Assembly (NCBI GenBank): GCA_030427905.1 | Contig: JAUICL010000001.1 | Span: 496,001-560,000 of the forward strand | Direction of reading: 5' to 3' | DNA: 64,000 nucleotides | Source of the DNA: Bacteroidia bacterium | Lineage (GTDB): Bacteria > Bacteroidota > Bacteroidia > Flavobacteriales_D > Cryomorphaceae | Part shown: positions 17,795 through 25,403 of the stretch, piece after piece | Position numbering within the stretch: position 1 is the stretch's first letter | Layout: each line of letters begins with the position of its first letter | Notes under the pieces: generated by a model | The model's input: only the letters and a program-made list of their open reading frames with translations | Told to the model about the DNA's origin: nothing | The model's database searches: none | Translations under genes and position numbers: made by a program

Positions 17795-18622
17795 ATGAAG
17801 AAAACGAGAGTTTTGTACGTGTCGCAGGAAATTACGCCCTTTCTGCCTAAGAGTGAAGTGTCGGAAGTATCGAGGAACCTACCACAGGGTATCCATGAGA
17901 AAGGCAAAGAGATAAGGGTGTTTATGCCAAAGTATGGTTCTATAAACGAGAGACGGCATCAATTACACGAGGTTATTCGCCTATCAGGGATGAACCTAGT
18001 GGTCAATGATACAGATCACCCGCTTATTATCAAAGTAGCTTCTATTCCAACAGCGCGAATGCAAGTTTACTTCATCGATAATGAAGATTACTTCCAGAGA
18101 AAAGCCGTTTTGCAAGACAAAGACGGAAAGTACTTTAAAGACAACGACGAAAGATCGATGTTCTTCTGCCGTGGCGTACTCGAAACAGTGCGTAAACTTG
18201 GCTGGGCTCCAGATGTGATTCACTGTCACGGATGGTTTACATCGCTTATGCCATTGTACATCAAGAAGTACTACAACGACGATCCACACTTTGCGGATGC
18301 GAAAGTTGTATACTCTGCCTACAACAGTGAGTTTGACGGGAGCTACGATAAGAAGCTTGTTGAGAAACTTAAGATGGACGGCTTTGACGAAGGAGATATC
18401 GCTGAATTGAAAGATCCAAGCCTACTTAACCTCCACAAAATGGCTATGAAGTATAGCGATGGTGTGGTAGAAGGAAGCGAAGATTTGCCAGAAGGATTGG
18501 CCGAAGCTGTTAAAACTTCAGAAAAAGCGACGCTCGAATACTGCGAGCCGGCAACTTGCGTTAAGGCATACAGTGATTTTTATGATGAAATTCTTGAGGA
18601 AAACACAGTCCTCGCCGAATAA
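17795..18622 (+). CDS. Glycogen/starch synthase-like protein, GT5 N-terminal domain only
   Basis: 275 residues from ATG 17795; an in-frame TTG start at 17735 would fall inside the promoter. The fold matches the N-terminal half of GT5 glycogen synthase: RVLYVSQEITPFLPKSE (the usual K-x-G-G-L loop is replaced by KSEVSE), DVIHCHGWFTSLMPLYIKK and VYSAYNSEF. Full GlgA is about 480 residues and has a second Rossmann domain with the ADP-glucose-binding residues; that half is absent. A short form of this kind next to panC and DUF4270-glmS is known in Bacteroidota. Catalysis by this chain alone is doubtful, and its role is not established. Confidence 0.82.
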   Translation: MKKTRVLYVSQEITPFLPKSEVSEVSRNLPQGIHEKGKEIRVFMPKYGSINERRHQLHEVIRLSGMNLVVNDTDHPLIIKVASIPTARMQVYFIDNEDYFQRKAVLQDKDGKYFKDNDERSMFFCRGVLETVRKLGWAPDVIHCHGWFTSLMPLYIKKYYNDDPHFADAKVVYSAYNSEFDGSYDKKLVEKLKMDGFDEGDIAELKDPSLLNLHKMAMKYSDGVVEGSEDLPEGLAEAVKTSEKATLEYCEPATCVKAYSDFYDEILEENTVLAE

Positions 18623-18635
18623 GAACATTTACTAC

Positions 18636-20018
18636 ATGAATGTAAAGTTATTGCGGCCGTATTTTTCGGCCGCATTCCTTTTTTTGGGTCTTGCGTTTCT
18701 CACAGTGGGGTGCGAAAAACCAGAAGAAGAAATCGGAATCAATTTGCAGCCTGATGAAGACATTCTGAATGTAGCTGTTATCGACACATTCTCAATCCTT
18801 TCGTACACGCTCGAAGAAGATTCCCTCCGCTCCGATAAGTTGAATCCTGCCTTGGTTGGAGCGTACATTGATCCAGTTTTTGGACTGGCAGAAGCCAAAC
18901 ACGTTACCGAACTCCGACTTTCTACCAGTAGTCCCGATCTTCTTCCTAGCGGAAATGTGGATGATATTGTGGTGGACTCGATCATTTTAGCGCTCGACTA
19001 TCAGTACGGCCTAGATGACATTAACCACTATGATGGAACCGGAGCTCAGTACTTCCAGGTTTTTCAAGTCCTCGATAGTCTCTCTGTCGATTCGGCATAC
19101 TACGACGTAACCGAAGTGGAGCTGGATCCCGAAGACTTGGTGAAGGAAGGTATGAACCTGATAAAGCCAAATTTTCAAGACTCGGTTACTGTTGGTGAAG
19201 TTCGACTTGCACCACAACTGCGCATTCCCCTGAAAGAATCTTTTGCCAATCAAATTTTTGAAGCTGCGGTTGATGGGCCAATTACACCTGAAGAGTTTGT
19301 TTCTCTGGTAAAAGGGATTTCAATTCAAGTTGACCCTAATCAGCAAAACCTGAACAATTCTGGGATCATCTACTTCGATACCTTCAACGAAGGAAGCAGC
19401 CTCACGATGTACTACCGCGATTTGAGCGGTGGACCAGAAGATGTAGATACACTCGCTTACACCTTCGATATCCGATCGAATACCGGAAAGTACGGTCATT
19501 TTGAGCAGGAATACACTTTTGCAGAGCGCTCTCTTTTTTACCAGACAAGGGGCGAAAGAAGTTTTGGCCAAAAGGACTTATACGTACAAGCTATGGCGGG
19601 AACCAAGGTGAGAGTGGAGATTCCCCACCTTGAAAACTTGAAGGACTCCACCAATTTCGCCATAAACAAAGCTGAGCTTATTTTGCCAATTCGCTCCGGG
19701 ACTACGGGACGTCATGTACCCCCTGGCCGTATTTTTATCTTCGGTCTCGATGAAGAAGAAAGGATTTACATTATCGACGATCAGCTAGATAGCGGAGTAG
19801 ATGGATTTTACGACGATGAGAACCAGCAGTATCGGTTTTTAATAACAAGGCAGGTGCAACAAATCCTTCTGGGACAAAGAGACAATTATGGCTTTGAACT
19901 CGTAACTTGGAGGGCAGCAAACTCGGCGAACAGGGTTATTTTGAATGGTCCTGATTATCCAAGCGCGGAAAACCCGTCGAATAACCTTAGATTGACCTTA
20001 ACCTATACAAAATTTTAA
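18636..20018 (+). CDS. DUF4270 family lipoprotein
   Basis: 460 residues from ATG 18636; the longer open frame begins inside the previous gene. A lipobox (FLTVGC, Cys at about residue 26) is followed by KPEEEIGINLQP, the hallmark start of DUF4270. The rest is a long beta-rich region ending in NNLRLTLTYTKF. The family is Bacteroidota-specific, probably outer-membrane anchored, and of unknown function. It lies 4 nt before glmS, so the two are almost certainly co-transcribed, hinting at a link to amino-sugar or envelope synthesis. Confidence 0.88.
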   Translation: MNVKLLRPYFSAAFLFLGLAFLTVGCEKPEEEIGINLQPDEDILNVAVIDTFSILSYTLEEDSLRSDKLNPALVGAYIDPVFGLAEAKHVTELRLSTSSPDLLPSGNVDDIVVDSIILALDYQYGLDDINHYDGTGAQYFQVFQVLDSLSVDSAYYDVTEVELDPEDLVKEGMNLIKPNFQDSVTVGEVRLAPQLRIPLKESFANQIFEAAVDGPITPEEFVSLVKGISIQVDPNQQNLNNSGIIYFDTFNEGSSLTMYYRDLSGGPEDVDTLAYTFDIRSNTGKYGHFEQEYTFAERSLFYQTRGERSFGQKDLYVQAMAGTKVRVEIPHLENLKDSTNFAINKAELILPIRSGTTGRHVPPGRIFIFGLDEEERIYIIDDQLDSGVDGFYDDENQQYRFLITRQVQQILLGQRDNYGFELVTWRAANSANRVILNGPDYPSAENPSNNLRLTLTYTKF

Positions 20019-20022
20019 GCCG

Positions 20023-21870
20023 ATGTGTGGAATCGTAGGATACATTGGACATAGAAAAGCATATCCAATTCTAATTAATGGCCTCAAGAGACTGGAGTAT
20101 CGCGGATACGACAGCGCTGGGGTAGCTATTCTCGACAATGGAGAAATAGACCTGTACAAATGTCAGGGAAAAGTGGCCAATCTGGAAGCCTTGATCGGCG
20201 ACGATTCCAAGCTTTTGGGAACTGCCGGTATTGGACACACGCGCTGGGCTACTCACGGGCCGCCCAATGACGTAAATGCCCACCCGCATAGCTCTGGAGA
20301 TGGCAACATGGTGATGATTCACAATGGGATCATTGAGAACTATGGGCCAATCAGAAAAGAGCTCCAGAAACGGGGACACAAATTTGTCAGCGATACAGAT
20401 ACTGAAGTACTCGTCCAGCTTATCGAGAATATTCTCAAGAATGAGCAGGTAAGCCTCTTTGAAGCAGTGCGTATTGCACTGAGTGAAGTGGTGGGTGCTT
20501 ATGCCATCGTGGTGATGGATAAGAACAATCCTAATCAGTTGATTGCAGCTAAGAAAGGCTCGCCAATGGTTATTGGTATCGGAGAGGACAAAGAGTTTTT
20601 CATTGCATCAGATGCCACGCCAATCGTGGAATACACAAAAGAAGTGGTCTACCTCGACGACGAAGAGATAGCCATTATTGATCGCGAGAAGGGCTTTAAG
20701 CTCAAGAACATTCGCAATCAGGAAAAGACGCCTTACGTTCAGGAGCTCGAGGTTCAGCTTGAAGCGCTTGAGAAAGGTGGATACGAGCACTTTATGCTCA
20801 AAGAAATTTACGAGCAGCCGCGCTCTATCCGCGACAGTATGCGTGGGCGACTTCGTCCGCAAGACGGATTGGTAGAGCTTGGTGGAATCCGCGATTACAT
20901 TCAGAAGTTTGTTCACGCCAAGCGCATCATCATCATCGGATGTGGTACCAGCTGGCACGCGGGATTGGTTGGAGAATACCTTTTCGAAGATCTGGCCCGA
21001 ATACCTGTTGAGGTAGAATACGCTTCTGAGTTCCGATACCGAAACCCGGTTATTGACGAGTCGGATGTGGTAATCGCCATTTCGCAATCGGGTGAAACGG
21101 CCGATACACTGGCTGCCATCGAGCTGGCCAAGTCTAAAGGCGCAACCATCATTGGAATTTGTAACGTTATTGGTTCATCGATTCCAAGAGCTACACACGC
21201 GGGATCGTATACACACGCGGGTCCGGAGATCGGGGTGGCAAGTACCAAGGCCTTTACCGCCCAGGTGACGGTTTTGACGCTTATGGCGCTTTACGTGGCT
21301 CACCAGAAAGGATCGATTACCGATAGCCGCTACCGCAGCCTTTTGTTTGAGCTTGACGCCATTCCAGGCAAGGTGGAGCAGGTATTGGCACAGAACGATA
21401 AGATTAAGTACATCTCTGAGATATACAAGGACAAGCCTAACGCCCTTTATCTGGGCCGCGGATACAATTTCCCGGTCGCACTTGAGGGAGCTTTGAAATT
21501 GAAAGAGATTTCCTACATCCACGCAGAGGGTTACCCTGCTGCAGAGATGAAGCACGGACCAATTGCCCTGATCGATGAAGAGATGCCGGTCTTTGTGATT
21601 GCTCCAAGAGCGGGGTACTACGAGAAGATCGTAAGCAATATCCAGGAAGTGAAAGCGAGAAAAGGAAAGATTATCGCGATCATCACTGAAGGAGAAGAGC
21701 AAGTAAAAGAAATGGCCGAGCACTATATTGAGATCCCTGATGCGGACGAGTGTTTGATGCCGTTGATTACTTCTATTCCGCTGCAGTTGTTGAGTTACCA
21801 TATTGCTGTACTCAGAAATTGCAACGTAGACCAACCGCGTAATTTGGCGAAGTCGGTTACGGTGGAGTAG
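20023..21870 (+). CDS. glmS: Glutamine--fructose-6-phosphate aminotransferase (isomerising)
   Basis: 615 residues, full length. Cys2 of MCGIVGYIG is the glutaminase nucleophile after Met removal. Further marks are GIGHTRWATHG, GTSWHAG, the two SIS domains (SQSGETADTLAA; GPEIGVASTKAFTAQ), AEMKHGPIALI and the conserved end LAKSVTVE. It makes glucosamine-6-phosphate from fructose-6-phosphate and glutamine, the entry to UDP-GlcNAc for peptidoglycan and LPS. A strong terminator follows 24 nt after the stop. No glmS-type ribozyme is visible upstream; only 4 nt separate it from the DUF4270 gene. Confidence 0.97.
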   Translation: MCGIVGYIGHRKAYPILINGLKRLEYRGYDSAGVAILDNGEIDLYKCQGKVANLEALIGDDSKLLGTAGIGHTRWATHGPPNDVNAHPHSSGDGNMVMIHNGIIENYGPIRKELQKRGHKFVSDTDTEVLVQLIENILKNEQVSLFEAVRIALSEVVGAYAIVVMDKNNPNQLIAAKKGSPMVIGIGEDKEFFIASDATPIVEYTKEVVYLDDEEIAIIDREKGFKLKNIRNQEKTPYVQELEVQLEALEKGGYEHFMLKEIYEQPRSIRDSMRGRLRPQDGLVELGGIRDYIQKFVHAKRIIIIGCGTSWHAGLVGEYLFEDLARIPVEVEYASEFRYRNPVIDESDVVIAISQSGETADTLAAIELAKSKGATIIGICNVIGSSIPRATHAGSYTHAGPEIGVASTKAFTAQVTVLTLMALYVAHQKGSITDSRYRSLLFELDAIPGKVEQVLAQNDKIKYISEIYKDKPNALYLGRGYNFPVALEGALKLKEISYIHAEGYPAAEMKHGPIALIDEEMPVFVIAPRAGYYEKIVSNIQEVKARKGKIIAIITEGEEQVKEMAEHYIEIPDADECLMPLITSIPLQLLSYHIAVLRNCNVDQPRNLAKSVTVE

Positions 21871-21894
21871 AACGAAATAGATTGATTTAAAAAG

Positions 21895-21924
21895 CCCCCT
21901 GATAGGAATATCAGGGGGTTTTTT
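21895..21924 (+). terminator. Rho-independent terminator after glmS
   Basis: A perfect 10-bp stem CCCCCTGATA / TATCAGGGGG with a GGAA loop, followed by six T residues. Confidence 0.92.
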
Positions 21925-22032
21925 GGTCTAAATAGAATCTGCAGGACATAGGAATAAGCGCCAGTGCATCGATATAGGGATTTCAAACTGAGCTTTCTCG
22001 GATATTTTTTGTACACATCATTAGAATAATGC

Positions 22033-22046
22033 AACTAAATATAGTT
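22033..22046. promoter_or_regulatory. Possible operator of the hicAB operon
   Basis: An inverted repeat AACTA-AATA-TAGTT lies 10 nt before the hicA start. HicB-type antitoxins usually bind palindromes in the promoter of their own operon, so this is a candidate. Five-base arms are short and no -7 box was identified near it. Confidence 0.3.
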
Positions 22047-22056
22047 ACATTGCGTT

Positions 22057-22266
22057 TTGTCTAAGCGAGAGAAGCTCGAAGCGCGCTTTTTAACACTGCC
22101 CAAAGACTTTCACTTTGATGAGATGGTCAAGCTGTTGGGCTATTTTGGTTTTGTAGAGGTAAAGAAGGGCAAGACATCAGGGTCTCGTGTGAAATTCGTG
22201 AATGACGCTGGTTTGGTGATTTTACTACACAAGCCTCACCCAAGCGGAATCATGAAACGGTATTAA
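22057..22266 (+). CDS. hicA: HicA-type toxin, C-terminally truncated by an in-frame stop
   Basis: 69 residues starting at TTG 22057, the only usable start after the upstream in-frame TAG. The chain has the HicA double-stranded-RNA-binding-like fold: LPKDFHFDEMVKLLGYFGF, then KTSGSRVKFVN and LHKPHPSGIMKRY. HicA toxins cleave mRNA; in this Bacteroidota subgroup GSR replaces the GSH seen elsewhere. The TAA at 22264-22266 is odd. Continuing in frame gives LKQVKEILGL and a TGA at 22297-22299, which overlaps the hicB ATG (ATGA). That is the end expected for a normal HicA (…Y-x-x-KQV-x-E-x-L). The gene therefore looks like a recent nonsense mutant (for example CAA to TAA) missing its last helix. It may be inactive, or may be read through. 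Confidence 0.8.
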   Translation: MSKREKLEARFLTLPKDFHFDEMVKLLGYFGFVEVKKGKTSGSRVKFVNDAGLVILLHKPHPSGIMKRY

Positions 22267-22295
22267 TTAAAGCAAGTAAAAGAAATATTAGGGTT

Positions 22296-22643
22296 ATGAA
22301 GTATTTAGATTACAAGGGTTATACGGGCAGTATTGAGTACAGCCAAGACGATGATCTTTTGTATGGACGTGTGTTGGGTATCAAGAGCTTAATATCGTAT
22401 GAAGGGTTAACGGGAAAGGAGCTTTATACCGATTTTAAAAGCGCCATAGACGAATACATCGCTACATGCGAGGAAGAAGGACTGAAAGCAGAAAAGCCGT
22501 TTAAAGGGAGTTTTAATGTGAGGCTTTCTTCGAAACTCCACGAAAAGGCGGCTTTACTGGCTATGGAATCAAAAACATCCCTGAATGCCTATGTCGCCGA
22601 ATCAATCCGAATGCGGGTATCGAAGGAATTGAAAGATGCGTAA
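22296..22643 (+). CDS. hicB: HicB-type antitoxin
   Basis: 115 residues. The N-terminal half is the degenerate RNase-H-like HicB fold (YKGYTGSIEYSQDDDLLYGRVLG, then LYTDFKSAIDEYI). The C-terminal part is a ribbon-helix-helix DNA-binding domain (FNVRLSSKLHEKAALLAMES, then LNAYVAESIRMRV). Such proteins bind HicA directly and repress the operon. The start would overlap the stop of an intact hicA by four bases; in the present sequence there are 29 nt between them. The antitoxin itself looks intact, consistent with a toxin that has decayed first. Confidence 0.88.
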   Translation: MKYLDYKGYTGSIEYSQDDDLLYGRVLGIKSLISYEGLTGKELYTDFKSAIDEYIATCEEEGLKAEKPFKGSFNVRLSSKLHEKAALLAMESKTSLNAYVAESIRMRVSKELKDA

Positions 22644-22692
22644 TTTGGGGGTGAATTAGCAATCACCGCAGCATTTCAAATGCAGCGGAGCG
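22630..22692 (+). repeat. Direct repeat copy 1 with REP-like palindrome
   Basis: About 60 bp covering the last codons of hicB and the following spacer is repeated at 23524-23586 with few differences. Its core at 22666-22688 is a 23-bp near-palindrome, CCGCAGCATTT-C-AAATGCAGCGG, with one mismatched pair. Confidence 0.8.
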
Positions 22693-22711
22693 GGGGAAAC
22701 CTTAAACAAGC

Positions 22712-23191
22712 ATGGAAATGGTCAGAGATAATTCCCGCAAATCAATAATAGTTTTTACTGTATTGGCGGTAGCTTGTGCTATTATTAAACCGAAATATGG
22801 TTATGACTTTAACGAAACTCGAAGTACTATAGGGTTACCACAATTGCCAGAAGGTTGGGAGTTAAACAAGGTGACCCATGAAAGCACTGAGTGGATTAAT
22901 CCTACACGGAGTAATTCAAGTGCATTTTACAGAATGAAGACCGTTGTTTATAATAATGATACAATTCTGTGGGAGTCAAATGCTTTCAAAAGTCCTGGAT
23001 ATTACACAACATTGGATGGCCAATTCAGGGATGAGTTACTTATTACTTACCAATTTACGTCAGAAGATCGGGAACAGTTAGGGTGTGAGTTCACTCTGAA
23101 TACGAGCGAAACAATTCAGGATGGAATAAATCTCCGAATATCACAACATGAAGCTGATTCAGTTTTAAAGAGCTGGAGCATTGTGTATTGA
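22712..23191 (+). CDS. Small exported or membrane-anchored hypothetical protein
   Basis: 159 residues. A hydrophobic segment at about residues 12-26 (SIIVFTVLAVACAII) suggests a signal peptide or single anchor. The rest (GLPQLPEGWELNKVTHEST and later strands) is soluble and rich in Asn, Thr and Ser. I recognise no family. It lies in the accessory island between two copies of the REP-like repeat, and its codon use is AT-richer than that of the neighbouring housekeeping genes. It could be a cargo gene acquired with the hicAB pair; that is inference from position only. Confidence 0.55.
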   Translation: MEMVRDNSRKSIIVFTVLAVACAIIKPKYGYDFNETRSTIGLPQLPEGWELNKVTHESTEWINPTRSNSSAFYRMKTVVYNNDTILWESNAFKSPGYYTTLDGQFRDELLITYQFTSEDREQLGCEFTLNTSETIQDGINLRISQHEADSVLKSWSIVY

Positions 23192-23292
23192 TGTGTCAAA
23201 AAGAAGGACATGTTCCAAAAGAGTGATAGGTTCGTTTGATTTTTTTATGTGATTAACAATCAATATCTAAGATGATTTGCTGGTTCCGCGCT

Positions 23293-23315
23293 CCGCTGCA
23301 TTTTCAATGCTGCGG
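23293..23315 (-). repeat. REP-like palindrome, inverted copy
   Basis: CCGCTGCATTTTCAATGCTGCGG is the reverse complement of the 22666-22688 and 23560-23582 cores with one substitution. It is flanked by GCT on the same side as in the other copies. Confidence 0.75.
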
Positions 23316-23429
23316 AACTTTGAACCCGCGGAGTCTATTGGATTATTGACTGGGCGGTAGCCGAGGAGCTGTACTAAAGAATCGTTAGATTTGAGAGACT
23401 ACAGACTGTAGAAAGAAGGGAGTGATGCA

Positions 23430-23537
23430 ATGGGAGAACTTGAAGTCACAAAATGTGACCTCAAGTTGGGGCGGCCGAAGATCTTTGCCTTATGGGTTTC
23501 CAAAGCCAAAGAGCCAAAAGATTTGAAAGGTGCGTAA
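23430..23537 (+). CDS. Possible 35-residue protein or gene remnant
   Basis: ATG 23430 to TAA 23535-23537 encodes a short basic peptide (MGELEVTKCDLKLGRPKIFA…KDLKGA). The last residues, LKGA, mirror the end of hicB (LKDA) because this stretch belongs to the ~60-bp direct repeat. It may be a true small protein, or the tail of a decayed gene fused to repeat sequence. I do not recognise the peptide. Confidence 0.25.
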   Translation: MGELEVTKCDLKLGRPKIFALWVSKAKEPKDLKGA

Positions 23538-23586
23538 TTTAGAGTTGAATTAGCAATCACCGCAGCATTTCAAATGCAGCGGAGCA
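23524..23586 (+). repeat. Direct repeat copy 2 with REP-like palindrome
   Basis: Second copy of the ~60-bp repeat, with the shared words GTGCGTAATTT-like and GAATTAGCAATCACCGCAGC followed by the palindrome core at 23560-23582, identical to that of copy 1. Confidence 0.8.
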
Positions 23587-23621
23587 GAGCATTTCACGAA
23601 CAGCCACTAGTTATTTTATAA

Positions 23622-23948
23622 ATGAATAAGGGAAATAAAAGAGCTTTGATAGCATTCCTTTTAATAGTCGGGATAATTGCTCTTAGTAATCTTTGGCATT
23701 ACTACCGAAACCAGACGATTGAAAGTGGATACGTGGTCACTGCAAAAATCACATCTCACAGCAAATACGACCCAAGTGGAGGATATTGGGTAAGATATAA
23801 GTACAAGGTTGGAGATGAAGAGTATAGTTCGAGTTTTAGTTATCCAGAACCATTGCCTTGTTTTACGGAAAAGAATAGGTGTAGTGGTAGGAGTATTAAA
23901 ATAAAGGTCAGTAATCGGTTTCCATCCTTAAGTAAGCCATTGGAGTAA
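23622..23948 (+). CDS. Small single-pass membrane hypothetical protein
   Basis: 108 residues. One transmembrane helix at about residues 8-26 (ALIAFLLIVGIIALSNLWHY) is followed by a beta-rich domain with VVTAKITSHSKYDPSGGYWV, then YKYKVGDEEYSSSF and two cysteines. This resembles short DUF3592-like proteins in which a helix precedes a small beta domain, but I cannot confirm the family. It is the last gene of the accessory island and is followed 12 nt later by a good terminator. Confidence 0.55.
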   Translation: MNKGNKRALIAFLLIVGIIALSNLWHYYRNQTIESGYVVTAKITSHSKYDPSGGYWVRYKYKVGDEEYSSSFSYPEPLPCFTEKNRCSGRSIKIKVSNRFPSLSKPLE

Positions 23949-23960
23949 TACGACACGTTC

Positions 23961-23988
23961 AAGCCCAAGTTCACAGCTTGGGCTTTTT
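23961..23988 (+). terminator. Rho-independent terminator at the end of the accessory island
   Basis: Stem AAGCCCAAG / CTTGGGCTT with a 7-nt loop, followed by a short T run. It closes the transcript of the 108-residue membrane protein. Confidence 0.8.
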
Positions 23989-24014
23989 CATGCTCCAGAA
24001 CTTAAAAGTTACCC

Positions 24015-24074
24015 GCTCCCCTGCATTTACTTCCTCTGGTCGTGATATCGCTGCGCTAAGTTCTAATGCTGCGG
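24015..24074 (-). repeat. Interrupted copy of the REP-like palindrome
   Basis: The two halves of the inverted palindrome (GCTCCCCTGCATTT at 24015-24028 and AATGCTGCGG at 24065-24074) are present but separated by 36 bp. A stretch of eight C residues follows at 24094-24101. It may be a degraded or expanded repeat copy. Confidence 0.4.
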
Positions 24075-24130
24075 CCTTTATATACATTATCTACCCCCCC
24101 CAAACAAACCCCGCCCTGGGGATTTTCAAC

Positions 24131-25402
24131 TTAAATAATCATTCCAGCTCCTACGGTCTCGTTGGTAGCTTCGTCGATTAGGATCAAACTACCGGTAGTG
24201 CGGTTACGGCCGTATCGATCGAAGAACAAGGGCACGGTCGTTCTAAGGGAAATTCGGGCGATATCGTTCATCTTGATCTCCTTGTCGTCTTCCATGCGGT
24301 GGAGGGTATTGATGTCGACCTTGTACTTGATGTCCTTGACAATGCACCGTGCATCGCGGGTGGTGTGCTTTAAGGCGTACTTCCCGTTTGGAGTCAGCGG
24401 CTTTTCCGACATCCAACAAACCATCACTTCTACTTCCTGTTCGGCTTTGGGCTGGTTATTGGCGCGCACGATCATATCGCCGCGGCTCAGGTCTAAATCG
24501 TCTTCTAGACAAAGCGTAACGCTCATCGGCGCGAAGGCTTGCTCCAGCTCTCCGTCGAATGTTGTGATCGACTTGATTTTTGAGGTAAATCCAGATGGAA
24601 GCAGCATCACTTCGTCGCCCTTCTTGAACACCCCGCCAGCTACACGTCCGGCGTAGCCGCGGTAGTCGTGGTACTCATCGGTGTGGGGGCGCACGACGTA
24701 CTGCACCGGAAAACGGCAATCTACGTGGTTCTGATCTCCTGAAATGTGGATGGTTTCCAAGGTGTACATCAGGGTGCCACCTTCGTACCAATCCATGTTT
24801 TTTGACTTGTGCACCACATTATCGCCTTTCAAGGCTGAAATAGGAATAAAGCGCACGTCGTTTACTTCCAGTTTTGAGCAGAAAGCTTCGAGTTCCGCGC
24901 GAATTTCTTCGTATCGCTCTTCGCTATAGTCCACCAAGTCCATCTTATTGATGCAAAACACCAGATGTGGAATCCGGAGTAGCGATGCGATAAAGGCGTG
25001 ACGAGCCGTTTGCTCTACCAAGCCATTTCGGGCATCCACCAAAATGATGGCCAGGTTTGCCGTAGATGCTCCCGTCACCATATTTCGGGTGTACTGAATG
25101 TGACCCGGCGTATCGGCGATGATAAACTTGCGCTTGGGCGTAGCAAAATAGCGGTAGGCCACGTCGATGGTAATTCCTTGTTCACGCTCGGCGCGAAGTC
25201 CATCGGTGAGCAGGGCCAAATTGATCGATTCGTCGCCACCCATTTTTGAGCTGGCGCGCTCAATCGCTTCCATCTGATCTTGAAAGATGCTTTTGCTATC
25301 GTAGAGCAGGCGGCCAATTAAAGTCGATTTTCCATCGTCAACACTACCCGCCGTGGTGAACCGAAGTAGGTCCATGTCTGTATATGAATCTGTCTGGCTC
25401 AT
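24131..25402 (-). CDS. cysN: Sulfate adenylyltransferase subunit 1 (GTPase)
   Basis: 423 residues from ATG 25402, one base after the cysD stop; the longer open frame runs back into cysD. A translation-factor-type GTPase with P-loop GSVDDGKS (19-26), DTPGHIQYTRNM and NKMDLV, followed by beta-barrel domains. CysN couples GTP hydrolysis to formation of adenosine 5'-phosphosulfate by CysD. The fused kinase domain of NodQ/CysNC is absent, in agreement with the separate cysC upstream. It is last in the cysC-cysD-cysN operon. Confidence 0.96.
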   Translation of the reverse strand: MSQTDSYTDMDLLRFTTAGSVDDGKSTLIGRLLYDSKSIFQDQMEAIERASSKMGGDESINLALLTDGLRAEREQGITIDVAYRYFATPKRKFIIADTPGHIQYTRNMVTGASTANLAIILVDARNGLVEQTARHAFIASLLRIPHLVFCINKMDLVDYSEERYEEIRAELEAFCSKLEVNDVRFIPISALKGDNVVHKSKNMDWYEGGTLMYTLETIHISGDQNHVDCRFPVQYVVRPHTDEYHDYRGYAGRVAGGVFKKGDEVMLLPSGFTSKIKSITTFDGELEQAFAPMSVTLCLEDDLDLSRGDMIVRANNQPKAEQEVEVMVCWMSEKPLTPNGKYALKHTTRDARCIVKDIKYKVDINTLHRMEDDKEIKMNDIARISLRTTVPLFFDRYGRNRTTGSLILIDEATNETVGAGMII

Positions 25403-25403
25403 C

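Larger units (their letters stand above)
23192..23621. other. Intergenic part of the accessory island
   Basis: 430 bp between two orphan genes. It holds an inverted copy of the REP-like palindrome (23293-23315), a small open frame (23430-23537) and the second direct-repeat copy (23524-23586). No promoter matching TAnnTTTG with a proper -33 box was found. Confidence 0.6.

Noticed and set aside
21795-22034. 79-residue leftward frame containing STVTDFAKLRG
   Set aside because: It is antisense to the conserved end of glmS and runs through the glmS terminator hairpin; a familiar false gene.
22057-22643. A new defence system around hicAB
   Set aside because: The only recognisable parts are a common toxin-antitoxin pair with a truncated toxin; the neighbours show no nuclease, ATPase or sensor domain.
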